DNA of 64,000 nucleotides from Halomonas urmiana (GTDB lineage: Bacteria > Pseudomonadota > Gammaproteobacteria > Pseudomonadales > Halomonadaceae). This document shows positions 23,485 through 32,383 of the stretch, in pieces. The DNA lies in the NCBI RefSeq assembly GCF_005780185.1, contig NZ_VBUI01000008.1, positions 1-64,000 on the forward strand, in the 5' to 3' direction. The translations under genes and the position numbers were made by a program. Within the stretch, counting starts at the first letter, position 1, and each line of letters starts with the position of its first letter. The notes under the pieces are model-generated. The model was not told the origin of the DNA and did no database searches. It saw nothing but the letters and a program-made list of their open reading frames with translations.

Positions 23485-23531
23485 CGGAGGCGGTTCGCCT
23501 CGGAGGCGGTGCGTCTGGAGGCGGCTCGGCG
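23485..23531. repeat. Three imperfect ~16-bp tandem repeats
   Basis: Units CGGAGGCGGTTCGCCT, CGGAGGCGGTGCGTCT and a shorter GGAGGCGGCTCGGCG in a row, in the gap past the slyD terminator. Confidence 0.6.
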
Positions 23532-23559
23532 TCGTCTACCCGATTCCGCTCACGCGCCG

Positions 23560-24219
23560 TCAGCGAGTAACCTCCTGCCCGGCCTGGGCCGCATCCTCCT
23601 CCGCCTCGAAGGCCCGCAGGGTCCGGTAGCCGCCCCACAGCCGGGTGGCGGTGGTCAGCAGACAGGCCGCGGCGAACAGCGTGGCGAGCAGCGCGAAGTG
23701 CTCGGGGAACAGGCAGAACACCACGAAGGCCAGCACCGTCTCGGTGCCCTCGGTCAGCCCGTGCAGGTAGTAGAAGGCCTTCTGCTGGAAACGCGGTCGA
23801 TCCAAGCCGTGGCGGGTGGCCATGATGGCGAAGGCCAGGAAGGAGGTCCCCGTGCCGATGAAGGCGAACAGCAGCAGGGCCGCCGCCAGGGCATGGGCGA
23901 CCGGGTCGGCCAGGGCGAAGCCAAGCACCACCGCTGCGTAGAAGACGAAGTCCAGGCCGATGTCGAGAAAACCGCCGGCGTCGCTGGCCCGGCCCAGGAG
24001 CCGGGCCAGCGCCCCGTCCAGCCCGTCGCCCAGCCGGTTGAGCAGGATCGTGGCCAGCGCCGGCAGATACCACTCCAGGGCCAGCAGAGGCAGCGCCAGC
24101 ATGCCGACCAGGAAGGCCGCCATCGTCACCTGGTCGGGACGCACCCGCCACCTCGCAAGGCCCCGCGCCAGGCGCGTCAGCGGCGCCTGGGCGAGGGGCA
24201 TGGTCCAGCGATCGAACAT
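23560..24219 (-). CDS. CDP-alcohol phosphatidyltransferase family membrane protein
   Basis: Integral membrane enzyme that moves a phospho-alcohol from a CDP-alcohol to a second alcohol, as in phospholipid synthesis. 219 aa, about six membrane helices. The catalytic motif is complete: DGALAR near residue 69, then eight residues, G, three, D, three, D (GGFLDIGLD). The alcohol acceptor is unknown; it is not an obvious PgsA or PssA. Its ATG overlaps the stop of the upstream TVP38-flavoreductase gene by one base (TAATG), so the two are translationally coupled. Confidence 0.88.
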   Translation of the reverse strand: MFDRWTMPLAQAPLTRLARGLARWRVRPDQVTMAAFLVGMLALPLLALEWYLPALATILLNRLGDGLDGALARLLGRASDAGGFLDIGLDFVFYAAVVLGFALADPVAHALAAALLLFAFIGTGTSFLAFAIMATRHGLDRPRFQQKAFYYLHGLTEGTETVLAFVVFCLFPEHFALLATLFAAACLLTTATRLWGGYRTLRAFEAEEDAAQAGQEVTR

Positions 24220-26468
24220 TACTGCCCCCCTTTCCCAGTCGCTTTCCCAGTCGCTTGCTCAGTCGCTTGCTCGCCCGCTGACTCGGCGGCTTTCTCAACC
24301 GCTGGGCCGCGCCGCCAGGCGAAGTAGCGCGACAGCCAGCCCAGCACACGCTCCGGCTTGTGGGCGTTCTTCCACACTCCCGCCGTCGCCTTGACCGCCT
24401 CGCTGTGGGTCGGATAGGGGTGGATGGTGCCCAGCAGCTTGTTGAGCCCGATGCCGTGGGTCATCGCCAGGGTGAACTCGGCCAACATCTCCCCCGCGCC
24501 CGGGCCCACGATGGTCGCGCCCAACAAGCGGTCGCGGCCAGGCACGGTCAGCACCTTGACGAACCCGCGGGTGCTGCCCTCGGCGATGGCCCGGTCCAGC
24601 TCGCTCAGGGCGTAACGGGTTACCTCAACCGCCACGCCCTGCTGGTGGGCCTCGCGCTCGTTGAGGCCGACGCGAGCCACCTCGGGGTCGGTGAAGGTGA
24701 CCGCCGGCAGGGCCCGATAGCTGACGCGAAAGCGCTTGAACTCGCCGAACAGCGCATTGACCGTGGCATGCCAGGCCTGGTGGGCGCTGGCGTGGGTCAG
24801 CTGGTAGGGGCCGGCCACGTCGCCACAGGCCCAGACGTTGGGCAGCACGCTCTGCAGCGTTTCGTTCACGGCCAGGGTGCCATCGCCGCGAGTCTCGACC
24901 CCCAGCGCCTCGAGGCCCAGCCCCTGGACGTTGGCCTGGCGCCCCACCGCCACCAGCAGGTGGCTGAAAGGCAGGCGCTCGAGGTGCGCCTCGCCGTGCT
25001 CGTCGCCGTGCTCGACCTCCAGCACGTGGCCGCCGTGGTCGTCGGAGAGCACCCGCCGCGCCCGGGTGGCGAGGCGCACCGAGACGCCCTCCTCGGCGAG
25101 CCGCGCCTCGAGCTCGCCGGCCACGTCGCGATCCTCCCGGGGCAGCAGCTGCTCGCCCATCTCCACCAGCGACACCCGGCTGCCCAGCCGGGCGAAGCTC
25201 TGCCCGAGCTCGCAGCCGATCGGACCGCCACCCAGCACCACCAGCCGCTCGGGCAGCGTCTCGAGCTGCCAGAGGTTGTCCGAGGTGAGCACCTCGATGG
25301 TCTCGAGGCCCGGCAGGGGCGGCACCCGCGGGCGCGCCCCGCTGGCGATGATCACGTGGCGGGTGGTGATCACCCGCTCCGTCTCACCCTCCCGGATCCG
25401 CACCCGCCAGGGGTCGTCGAGGACGGCATCGCCGGCGATCACCTCGACGCCCAGCCCCGCGTAGCGCTCGCGGCTGTCGTGGGGCTCCACCTCACGGATG
25501 GCCCGGTGCACGTGGCCCATCACCGCGGCGAAGTCCACCTCGGGCGCCCCGGCGGAGACACCGTAGCGCGGGGCCTCGCGAATCTCGCTGGTGAGGCGGG
25601 CGGCACGGATCAGCGCCTTGGAGGGCACGCAGCCGGTATTGAGGCAGTCGCCGCCCAGCCGGTCGCGCTCGACCAGCGCCACCCGGGCCTTCACCGCCGA
25701 GGCGATGTAGCTCGCCACCAGCCCCGCCGAGCCGCCGCCGATCACCACGATGTCCTGGTCGAAGCGGGACGGTCGCGCGAAACGACGGGCCAGCTGGCGG
25801 CGCTTGCCGATGGCCACCAGGCCACGCGCCAACCAGGGAAAGAGGCCGATCAGCACGAAGGAGCCGATCAGGCCCGGCGAGAGGATACCGGCCAGCGACT
25901 CCAGCTGGCCCAGCTCGCGACCCGCGTTCACATAGACCGCGGTGCCGGGCAGCATGCCCAGCTGGCTGACCCAGTAGAAGGTCGTGAGCCGCATGCGGGT
26001 CAGGCCCATCACCAGGTTGATCACGAAGAAGGGGAAGAGCGGGATCAGCCGCAGGGTGAACAGGTAGAAGGCCCCCTCGCGCTCGATGCCGGCGTTGATG
26101 CGCTCGAGCTGGGTGGCGAAACGCCGCTCCAGCGGCTCGCGCGCCAGGGTGCGGGCGATCAGCGCGGCGAGCGTCGCGCCCAGGCTGCTGGCGAAGGAGA
26201 TCAGCAGCAGCCCCCAGCCGAGCCCGAACAGCGCCCCGCCGAGCAGCGTCAGCAGGGTCGCCCCGGGCAGCGAGACCGCGGTGATGACCACGTAGATCAA
26301 GAAGAAGCCGCCGGCAACGGTCAGAGGATCGGCGGCCAGCCAGGCCTGGAAGCGGTCCTGCTCGGCCTGCAGGTTGGCAAGCGTCAGGACCTCGTCGGCG
26401 CCGGTGAGGAAATAGGCCGCCACCAGCAGGGCGATCACGGCCGCGAGTATCAGACGTCGTCGAGTCAA
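24219..26468 (-). CDS. TVP38/DedA-type membrane domain fused to a mercuric-reductase-like flavoenzyme
   Basis: 749 aa in two parts. Residues 1-225 are a membrane SNARE-assoc/VTT domain (TVP38/TMEM64), with GGALFGLGWGLLLISFASSL and a Pro-rich FTLRLIPLFPFFVINL. Residues 237-715 are a class I pyridine nucleotide-disulfide oxidoreductase: FAD site VVIGGGSAGLVASYIA, redox pair GGDCLNTGCVPSKAL, NAD(P) site VVLGGGPIGCELG, second FAD motif VWACGDVAGP, and the dimer-interface pair HPYPTHSEAVK. The C-terminal tail is a repeat of the EQAT/GKAT type. Such fusions are known as conserved proteins without a settled function. Translationally coupled to the CDP-alcohol phosphotransferase. Confidence 0.9.
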   Translation of the reverse strand: MTRRRLILAAVIALLVAAYFLTGADEVLTLANLQAEQDRFQAWLAADPLTVAGGFFLIYVVITAVSLPGATLLTLLGGALFGLGWGLLLISFASSLGATLAALIARTLAREPLERRFATQLERINAGIEREGAFYLFTLRLIPLFPFFVINLVMGLTRMRLTTFYWVSQLGMLPGTAVYVNAGRELGQLESLAGILSPGLIGSFVLIGLFPWLARGLVAIGKRRQLARRFARPSRFDQDIVVIGGGSAGLVASYIASAVKARVALVERDRLGGDCLNTGCVPSKALIRAARLTSEIREAPRYGVSAGAPEVDFAAVMGHVHRAIREVEPHDSRERYAGLGVEVIAGDAVLDDPWRVRIREGETERVITTRHVIIASGARPRVPPLPGLETIEVLTSDNLWQLETLPERLVVLGGGPIGCELGQSFARLGSRVSLVEMGEQLLPREDRDVAGELEARLAEEGVSVRLATRARRVLSDDHGGHVLEVEHGDEHGEAHLERLPFSHLLVAVGRQANVQGLGLEALGVETRGDGTLAVNETLQSVLPNVWACGDVAGPYQLTHASAHQAWHATVNALFGEFKRFRVSYRALPAVTFTDPEVARVGLNEREAHQQGVAVEVTRYALSELDRAIAEGSTRGFVKVLTVPGRDRLLGATIVGPGAGEMLAEFTLAMTHGIGLNKLLGTIHPYPTHSEAVKATAGVWKNAHKPERVLGWLSRYFAWRRGPAVEKAAESAGEQATEQATGKATGKGGQ
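24231..24281 (-). repeat. In-frame 12-bp repeats at the 3' end of the fusion gene
   Basis: Read on the minus strand, units of the type GAGCAAGCGACT / GGGAAAGCGACT repeat about four times and run to within a few codons of the stop, encoding the tail EQATEQATGKATGK. Confidence 0.75.
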
Positions 26469-26541
26469 AGGAGGCTCCTGGTCGAGAAGGTGTGAGGGTC
26501 ACGTCGATGAAGGCAGATGAAGCCTGAGCCGGGCGGGGGCC

Positions 26542-26573
26542 CGCATGGCAACGCCCCCGCATGGCAACGCCCC
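26542..26573. repeat. 16-bp tandem duplication upstream of the fusion gene
   Basis: CCGCATGGCAACGCCC occurs twice in succession (26542-26557 and 26558-26573) in the control region between the fusion gene (minus) and msrA (plus). Confidence 0.8.
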
Positions 26574-26688
26574 TCTGTCGCCGCGGGACGGGGTCCCTTA
26601 CACTGCTCACATTATTGAACAGAGCTTGTACGGAACCCTGGGCAATCGATAGCCTCCAATCTAACACCTCTCATCAATGGAGCCACCC

Positions 26689-27321
26689 ATGAATCGATCC
26701 TCCTTCCCTACCCTGCGGCCCCTTGCGCTGCTGGCCCTGCCGGTCGCCATCCTGCTGGGGAGTCCCTCTCAGGCCAGCGCGGAGTCAGCCAGCGCGGTCT
26801 TCGCTGGAGGCTGTTTCTGGTGCATGGAAGAGGCCTACGACAAGGTCGATGGCGTGACCGCCACCACCTCGGGATTCACCGGCGGGCACACGGAGAACCC
26901 GACCTACCAGCAGGTTGTGGCCGGCGGAACGGGTCACACCGAGGCGGTCAAGATCGATTACGACCCCGAGCGGGTCGACTACGAGACCCTACTGCACGTG
27001 TTCTGGCGCAACATCGATCCCTTTGCCGTGAATCGCCAGTTCTGCGACAAGGGCGCCTCCTATCGCAGCGCCATCTTCCCCATGGATGCCGAGCAGCGCG
27101 CCCTGGCCGAGGCCAGCCGTGAGGCCGTGGCCGAGCGCTTCGACCGGGAGATCGCCACCGAGATCAGCGACTTCGATGCCTTCTACCCGGCCGAGGATTA
27201 CCACCAGAACTACTATGCCGAGAATCAGGTGCGCTACCGCTTCTACAAGTCGGCCTGCGGCCGCGTCGATCGGCTCGAGGAGGTCTGGGGCGAGGAGGCC
27301 AGCGCCCACTCGGCGCCCTGA
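26689..27321 (+). CDS. msrA: Exported peptide methionine sulfoxide reductase A
   Basis: Reduces methionine-S-sulfoxide in proteins. 210 aa. An N-terminal signal sequence (residues 1-31, hydrophobic core LALLALPVAILL, cleavage after ASA) points to the periplasm. The catalytic motif GGCFWCMEEAY is at about 41-51, and FYPAEDYHQNYY is the usual MsrA acidic/aromatic segment. Resolving cysteines are available at NRQFCDKG and KSACGRVD. ATG at 26689 is favoured by GGAG 6 bases upstream. Divergent from the TVP38-flavoreductase gene. Confidence 0.93.
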   Translation: MNRSSFPTLRPLALLALPVAILLGSPSQASAESASAVFAGGCFWCMEEAYDKVDGVTATTSGFTGGHTENPTYQQVVAGGTGHTEAVKIDYDPERVDYETLLHVFWRNIDPFAVNRQFCDKGASYRSAIFPMDAEQRALAEASREAVAERFDREIATEISDFDAFYPAEDYHQNYYAENQVRYRFYKSACGRVDRLEEVWGEEASAHSAP

Positions 27322-27380
27322 GCCTCGCGGCGCTCGCCTCGCCACAGCCAGGCGGCGAGCGCCAGAGTGGTGCGCCACCA

Positions 27381-27411
27381 GGCGGGGAGCGCTTCGCGCT
27401 CATGCCGCCCC
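27381..27411. terminator. Hairpin between convergent msrA and the NlpC/P60 gene
   Basis: A core stem GAGCGC-TTC-GCGCTC (27387-27401) extended by GGCGG/CCGCC at the outer edge. It lies 1 base from the NlpC gene stop and serves as a likely shared terminator, without a T-run. Confidence 0.5.
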
Positions 27412-27412
27412 C

Positions 27413-28030
27413 TCAGCCTTCGCCCAGGGTGTCGAGGCGCCGAGCCAGCAGCACCGGTTCCAGGGTGCGGCGCGCCTGCCAGTAGTAGCGCTGCCAGTAG
27501 CGATTATCGAGCTCGGAGATCATCACGCCCCGGGAGGTGGAGGCATGCAGGAAGCGGCCCTCGCCGACGTAGATGCCGACGTGACGATAGGCGCCGGGCG
27601 GGCGGAAGAACACCAGGTCGCCGGGACGCAGGGCATCACGCTCGATCTCGAGCCCTTGGCGAACCTGCTCGCCGGTGGTGCGCGGCAGGTCGAAACGGAA
27701 GGTGTCACTGAAGATGTTCTGGACCAGCGCCGAGCAGTCGATGCCCCGGGTGCTCTCCCCGCCCAGCCGATAGGGCGTGCCGGCCCAGCGCTCGTGCTGT
27801 GCCAGCAGGGCGCGACGAATCAGCCGCGGGGGCGGATGCCGCAGGCCACGGGCCTCGAGGATGGGATTGTCCACCGGCGACATGCGGGGATCGCCGGGCA
27901 GGCCCGGCAGGTCGCGGGCGAAGTAGTCGCCGACCGGCGGCTGATCGCTTGGCCCCGGCGCGGCACAGCCGGCCAGCATCAGCAAGGCGACCCCCAGGGT
28001 TCCCACACGACACGCGCGAGCGTCCAGCAT
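27413..28030 (-). CDS. NlpC/P60 family lipoprotein, probable peptidoglycan endopeptidase
   Basis: Cell-wall hydrolase of the MepS/NlpC type, cutting D,D- or gamma-D-Glu-linked stem peptides. 205 aa. Signal peptide with lipobox LMLAGC, so an envelope lipoprotein. The catalytic Cys is in GIDCSALVQ (near 98), His in YRHVGIYVG (near 150) and the third residue near FLHAS (162). Two starts are possible: ATG 28030 (GAGGT 9 bases upstream, used here) and ATG 28060 (GAGGGAG only 3 bases away); both retain the signal peptide. It follows the DUF1266-type gene, with a large hairpin between. Confidence 0.88.
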   Translation of the reverse strand: MLDARACRVGTLGVALLMLAGCAAPGPSDQPPVGDYFARDLPGLPGDPRMSPVDNPILEARGLRHPPPRLIRRALLAQHERWAGTPYRLGGESTRGIDCSALVQNIFSDTFRFDLPRTTGEQVRQGLEIERDALRPGDLVFFRPPGAYRHVGIYVGEGRFLHASTSRGVMISELDNRYWQRYYWQARRTLEPVLLARRLDTLGEG

Positions 28031-28103
28031 CCTGCAACGACCTCGTTCCTGGAGCCGCATCTGCTCCCTCGATGCGGTGCGTTCCTCCGCTCCTGCGGAT
28101 TGT

Positions 28104-28148
28104 CGCTGTGGCAGTGTTCCCTGATGCGCCGGGGGCACTGCCACAGCG
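28104..28148 (-). other. Large inverted repeat between the DUF1266-type gene and the NlpC gene
   Basis: Thirteen perfect base pairs (28104-28116 with 28136-28148) and a 19-base loop. It lies about 90 bases past the stop of the upstream gene. There is no T-run, so it may be a terminator or an mRNA-stabilising structure. Confidence 0.55.
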
Positions 28149-28238
28149 GCCTCTCGGCGGCTCACTGCGGGACCATGGCCCGACAGCGGCGCTGCGCCGA
28201 GGCGACTATAAACCAAAGACGCATCGCAGGGCGAGCCC

Positions 28239-30701
28239 TCAGTGGAGGGTGCGATGGTCGCCCGGCAGCGTATCGATATGCAGCGGCGCCCAGTGGCGCG
28301 GTCGCGCCCCAGGGAAGTCGAGGCTGGCCCAGGCGCCGGCCAGAGGCGGCGCGCCGGAGAGCCAGACCACCAGCGCCTGGCGGAAACCGGCCAGGAAGCT
28401 CTCACGCTCGGGGGTCTCGCCCATGAAGAAGGAGAAGCCGGCGTGCAGGCCTCGGGCGTACTCCTCCCAGCCCGCGTAGTGCTCACTGGCCAGGGCGTAG
28501 GCGCGCTCGAGCAGGCGCAGGAAGGCGTCCTGCTCGAGCCAGCCAAGCTGGCGGCCGGCGATCGCCAGGTCCACCGCCTGGGCGATGTCCCAGGCCGCCA
28601 GGTCGATGTCATTGCAGCCGTCCTCGTCATCCCTGACCCGCTTCAGGCGCAGCAGGTGGGCGCCCTCCTCCTCGCTGCACTCGTCGCTCTCTAGGATGGC
28701 GATCTCCGAGGCGAGCCGTCCCCGATTGAGGGTGTAGGGAGCGTAGTTGATCTGATACTCCTGGCGATCACCCGCCTCGATCAGATAATCGAGGAACTCG
28801 CAAAGCTCGGCCGCGCCGTGCAGGGCGTAGTGGCCGTCGACCCACTCGCGGATGGCCGCGCACTCGCGCTCGCTCTCCGGCTGGGGCAGGCTCCAGGCCG
28901 GACTGTTGAGCGGGCCCACCATGGCCATGGCCGTGAAGTGGACGAGCGTCGGCCGCGGACCGGGCTCGTGCCACTCCCCGCCCCGCCAGTCGAGCCAGTG
29001 GAAGAGGCTACCGGGATCCTCCAGGTGCCAGCGAATCTCGGCGACCATCGGCGCCTGCTCGGGCTCGGGGAGCAGGCTCTCCCACTGGGACCAGGCCTTC
29101 AGCAGGCGCCGGGCATCGGGATAGAAACGGCACAGCGAGCCCTGCAGGGCACGCGCCAGCGCGGCCAGGCGGGTCGCATCGAAGTCGCCGCTGTCCATGG
29201 CCATCTGCAGGTGGAAGGCGAACTTCTCGGCCATGTGGATCGTCGCGGCGTGGCGGCTGGCCTGCTTCAGGCCGTCGCGGCCGGCCAACTCCTTGGGGAG
29301 CGCATGGCCAAAGGGCGTCTCGGCCGTCGGCAGGGCCCCGTGGGCGGCGTCCGCGGCCAGCTGATTGAGGTGATGGGCCTGGGCCGGCAGCCAGTAACGG
29401 GAGAGCGCCTCGACGCCCTCGTCGGCATGCAGGTCGAGGGTCTCGGCGAGGTAGTGTCGCGCCTCTTCGCGCCGCGCCGCCGGCAGCACGGGTGGCGTGC
29501 CCTGGCGAGCGGCGAACTCGGGCTCGCGCACCGTCGCCAGCGCCAGCACCCAGTGGCGCGGATCGCGGCGCCAGGCATGCAGGGCCTCCCGCGACGCCGC
29601 GATGAGCTCGTCGGCGACCAGCCCCTGCAGGGGCGTCTTCCAGGGACTGACCGGCGAGTGCAACAGCAGCGACCAGTCGGCCTCGAGCGCGGGCAGCAGG
29701 TTGCGCCCTTCGAACAGGCTGCGGCCGCGCTGGTAGGCCCGCGCGAGCGCCGTCCAGTCGCTGTAGCGACGCAGCAGCAGATCGGCCCCGTGGTGAGCGA
29801 AGTCCTGGGCCTCCTGCTCATCGAGCCACCCCAGGCAGGCCCCGGCCCAGGCCAGGTCGACCAGCCGAAGCCAGTCCCAGGCGGCCCACTCCAGCGGCTC
29901 ACCTCGATCGAGGAAGCCGAGCAGCACTCGGCCATAATCGCGCTCCCCCCCGTCCAGCGCGTCCTGCCACTGCCGGCGCGCCGCGCCATCGGCCTCGAGC
30001 AGGCGCGAGGCGTCCAGGTCCCAGCCGTGGCGGTCGCCCTGGGCAGCCAGCCACAGCAGGCTGCGCACCAAGTCGTCACGGTCCTGGATCTGCCACGCCT
30101 CGAGCAGACAGGCCTCGAGGCGCTGCCAGTCATGCGCGCCGGCCGGCAGCTCGAGGACCGGCGAGAAGGCGGCGCGCAGCCGCCATACCTGATGCTCGGG
30201 GGGCGTCGGCCAGAGCGCCGCCTCCCGGGGGTGATGGGCGAGCCACTCCTGCAGCATCTCCCAGGTCACGCCGGCGCCGTCGTGTTCGAGGACCGCCAGC
30301 GCCTCGCACGCCTCATAGAAGCCGTCGTCGCCGCGCACCCAGCCTTCGGCGCTGCGGGCATGCAGCAGCGCCGACAGCCAGGCATCGAGGTTCGCGTGCC
30401 GCGCGGTGATCTCCTCGGCCAGCCGCTGGGCCCAGCCGCGGGCGCGTGCCTCACAGAGCCAGCCTGCCCCGCCGGCCAGGGCGATGATCTCCAGGCCGGC
30501 CAGCAGCCGGGCCGGGTCGACGTCGCTCCCGGTGCCGAGGGTCTCCAGCAGGCACCAACCCAGTTCGCCTCGGTCGACGACCCCGAGTGCCGCGAGTCGC
30601 GCAACCGCCGTCTCGGCATCCACCGCGAGAGGATCGGGGGCGAAGGCCCAGTCACACAGCACCAGCTGCTGGGCCCACCAGGCATTTAGGGGATCGACCA
30701 A
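28239..30701 (-). CDS. Large DUF1266-type protein with repeated modules
   Basis: 820 aa, no signal peptide or membrane segment, acidic and Trp/Leu-rich. At least two related modules are visible: about 270-330 (VDLAWAGACLGWLDEQEAQD, then YSDWTALARAYQRGRSLFEG) and about 700-760 (VDLAIAGRQLGWLEQDAFLR, then YAGWEEYARGLHAGFSFFMG). The pattern, helix + GWL + acidic helix + Y-x-x-W-E + GR-x-F-G, is that of DUF1266 (E. coli YbeR/YbeU family), but the protein is several times longer than a single-domain member. The start is a TTG with GAGGTGA 6 bases upstream. Function unknown. Confidence 0.7.
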   Translation of the reverse strand: MVDPLNAWWAQQLVLCDWAFAPDPLAVDAETAVARLAALGVVDRGELGWCLLETLGTGSDVDPARLLAGLEIIALAGGAGWLCEARARGWAQRLAEEITARHANLDAWLSALLHARSAEGWVRGDDGFYEACEALAVLEHDGAGVTWEMLQEWLAHHPREAALWPTPPEHQVWRLRAAFSPVLELPAGAHDWQRLEACLLEAWQIQDRDDLVRSLLWLAAQGDRHGWDLDASRLLEADGAARRQWQDALDGGERDYGRVLLGFLDRGEPLEWAAWDWLRLVDLAWAGACLGWLDEQEAQDFAHHGADLLLRRYSDWTALARAYQRGRSLFEGRNLLPALEADWSLLLHSPVSPWKTPLQGLVADELIAASREALHAWRRDPRHWVLALATVREPEFAARQGTPPVLPAARREEARHYLAETLDLHADEGVEALSRYWLPAQAHHLNQLAADAAHGALPTAETPFGHALPKELAGRDGLKQASRHAATIHMAEKFAFHLQMAMDSGDFDATRLAALARALQGSLCRFYPDARRLLKAWSQWESLLPEPEQAPMVAEIRWHLEDPGSLFHWLDWRGGEWHEPGPRPTLVHFTAMAMVGPLNSPAWSLPQPESERECAAIREWVDGHYALHGAAELCEFLDYLIEAGDRQEYQINYAPYTLNRGRLASEIAILESDECSEEEGAHLLRLKRVRDDEDGCNDIDLAAWDIAQAVDLAIAGRQLGWLEQDAFLRLLERAYALASEHYAGWEEYARGLHAGFSFFMGETPERESFLAGFRQALVVWLSGAPPLAGAWASLDFPGARPRHWAPLHIDTLPGDHRTLH

Positions 30702-30904
30702 GGCTCACCTCGCCATCATCCGGAACAGGAACGTGCAGTGCTGCCAAGCGCAGCAAGTCGGCGGCATAGTGTACCGGAAAGCCGTGCCAGCGCCGATGGC
30801 CATGAAGGACTCGCGCGAGAAAATCGCGCTGGACGCGGGCTTGGCGACATGTTTTAAATAATGCACACTCGTCAAACAAGATGATCATATCACGAGGAAC
30901 CCTG
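30702..30904. other. Divergent control region, DUF1266-type gene and gabD
   Basis: 203 bases between divergent starts. An AT-rich patch at 30850-30863 (GTTTTAAATAATGC) stands out from the GC-rich background and probably holds the gabD promoter, but I cannot pair it with a convincing -35. Confidence 0.4.
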
Positions 30905-32350
30905 ATGTCTGCGCACCCCGAGCTGCTGATCGACAAGGCCTTTGTGGCCGGCCAATGGCGAGACGGCGAACGCCGCTTCGCCGTGACCAATCCCGCCACC
31001 GGCGAGCGCCTGGCCGAGGTCCCGGATCTCACCGGCGAGCAGGCCCGTGAGGCCGTCGCCGCGGCCGCGGACGCCTGGCCGGCCTGGCGCCGGAAGACCG
31101 CCAAGGAGCGTGCCGCCCTGCTGCGCGGCTGGTTCGATCGCATCATGGAGCACCAGGAGGCCCTGGCGCGGCTGATGACCCTCGAGCAGGGCAAGCCGCT
31201 CGCCGAGTCCCGCGGCGAGGTGGCCTACGGCGCCGCCTTCGTGGAGTACTACGCCGAGGAGGCCAAGCGCGTGGCCGGCGAGACCCTGCCCGGCCACGGC
31301 GCGGACAAGCGCATCCTGGTGTTCCGCGAGCCCATCGGCGTGGTGGCGGCCATCACCCCCTGGAACTTCCCGCTGGCCATGATCACCCGCAAGTGCGCCC
31401 CGGCCCTGGCCGCGGGCTGCCCGGTGGTGATCAAGCCCGCCGAGGCCACGCCGCTGACCGCCCTGGCGCTGGCCAAGCTCGCCGAGGAGGCCGGCTTCCC
31501 CGCCGGGGTGATCAACGTGGTCACCGCCTCGAAGCCCGCCGAGATCGGCGAGGTGCTGACCACCGATCCGCGGGTGCGCAAGATTTCCTTCACCGGCTCC
31601 ACCCCGGTCGGCAAGCGGCTGCTCGCCCAGTGTGCCGGCACGGTGAAGAAGGCCTCCATGGAGCTGGGCGGCAACGCGCCCTTCATCGTCTTCGACGACG
31701 CCGACCTGGACGCCGCCGTCGAGGGCGCCGTGGCCTCCAAGTTCCGCAACTCGGGCCAGACCTGTGTGTGCACCAACCGCCTGCTGGTCCAGGCCGGGGT
31801 CTATGACGCCTTCCTCGAGAAGCTCGCCGCGCGGGTCGTCGAGCTCCAGGTGGGCAACGGCCTCGAGGAGGGCGTGGTGCAGGGCCCGCTGATCAACGCC
31901 GCCGCCGTCGACAAGGTGCAGACGCATATCACCGACGCCCTCGACAAGGGCGGGCGCCTGGTGTGCGGCGGCGCGCCCCACGCGCTGGGCGGCACCTTCT
32001 TCGAGCCGACGATCATCGCCGACGTCACCGACGCGATGCGCGTGGCGCGCGAAGAGACCTTCGGCCCGCTGGCCCCGGTGTTTCGCTTCGAGACCGATGA
32101 CGAGGCCATCGCCATGGCCAATGCCACCGAATTCGGCCTCGCCGCCTACTTCTATGCCCGCGACTATCGTCGTATCTGGCATGTGATGGAAGGGCTCGAA
32201 TATGGCATGGTGGCGGTCAACGAGGGCATTCTCTCCACCGAGCTTGCCCCCTTCGGCGGCGTCAAGGAATCGGGCCTGGGACGCGAAGGGTCGCGCCACG
32301 GCCTGGATGAGTACACTGAACTAAAATACGTCTGCGTCGGCGGCCTCTGA
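30905..32350 (+). CDS. gabD: Succinate-semialdehyde dehydrogenase
   Basis: Oxidises succinate semialdehyde to succinate, the last step of GABA breakdown. 481 aa, aldehyde dehydrogenase superfamily. Motifs: ITPWNFPLAMITRKCAPALA, the cofactor loop FTGSTPVGK, the general base Glu in MELGGNAPFIVFDDAD (near 253) and the catalytic Cys in NSGQTCVCTNR (near 286). The close similarity to GabD and the adjacent gabT (33-base gap, same strand) fix the substrate. GAGGA precedes the ATG. No GabR-type regulator is beside it. Confidence 0.95.
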   Translation: MSAHPELLIDKAFVAGQWRDGERRFAVTNPATGERLAEVPDLTGEQAREAVAAAADAWPAWRRKTAKERAALLRGWFDRIMEHQEALARLMTLEQGKPLAESRGEVAYGAAFVEYYAEEAKRVAGETLPGHGADKRILVFREPIGVVAAITPWNFPLAMITRKCAPALAAGCPVVIKPAEATPLTALALAKLAEEAGFPAGVINVVTASKPAEIGEVLTTDPRVRKISFTGSTPVGKRLLAQCAGTVKKASMELGGNAPFIVFDDADLDAAVEGAVASKFRNSGQTCVCTNRLLVQAGVYDAFLEKLAARVVELQVGNGLEEGVVQGPLINAAAVDKVQTHITDALDKGGRLVCGGAPHALGGTFFEPTIIADVTDAMRVAREETFGPLAPVFRFETDDEAIAMANATEFGLAAYFYARDYRRIWHVMEGLEYGMVAVNEGILSTELAPFGGVKESGLGREGSRHGLDEYTELKYVCVGGL

Positions 32351-32383
32351 TCGCCCGCAGCGTCTAACAAGGAGTCAGGACCC

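Noticed and set aside
24219..26468. Second lipoamide dehydrogenase gene
   Set aside because: The flavoreductase half is closer in character to mercuric-reductase-like enzymes, is fused to a membrane domain and has no E1/E2 partners; lpd is at 55.3 kb.
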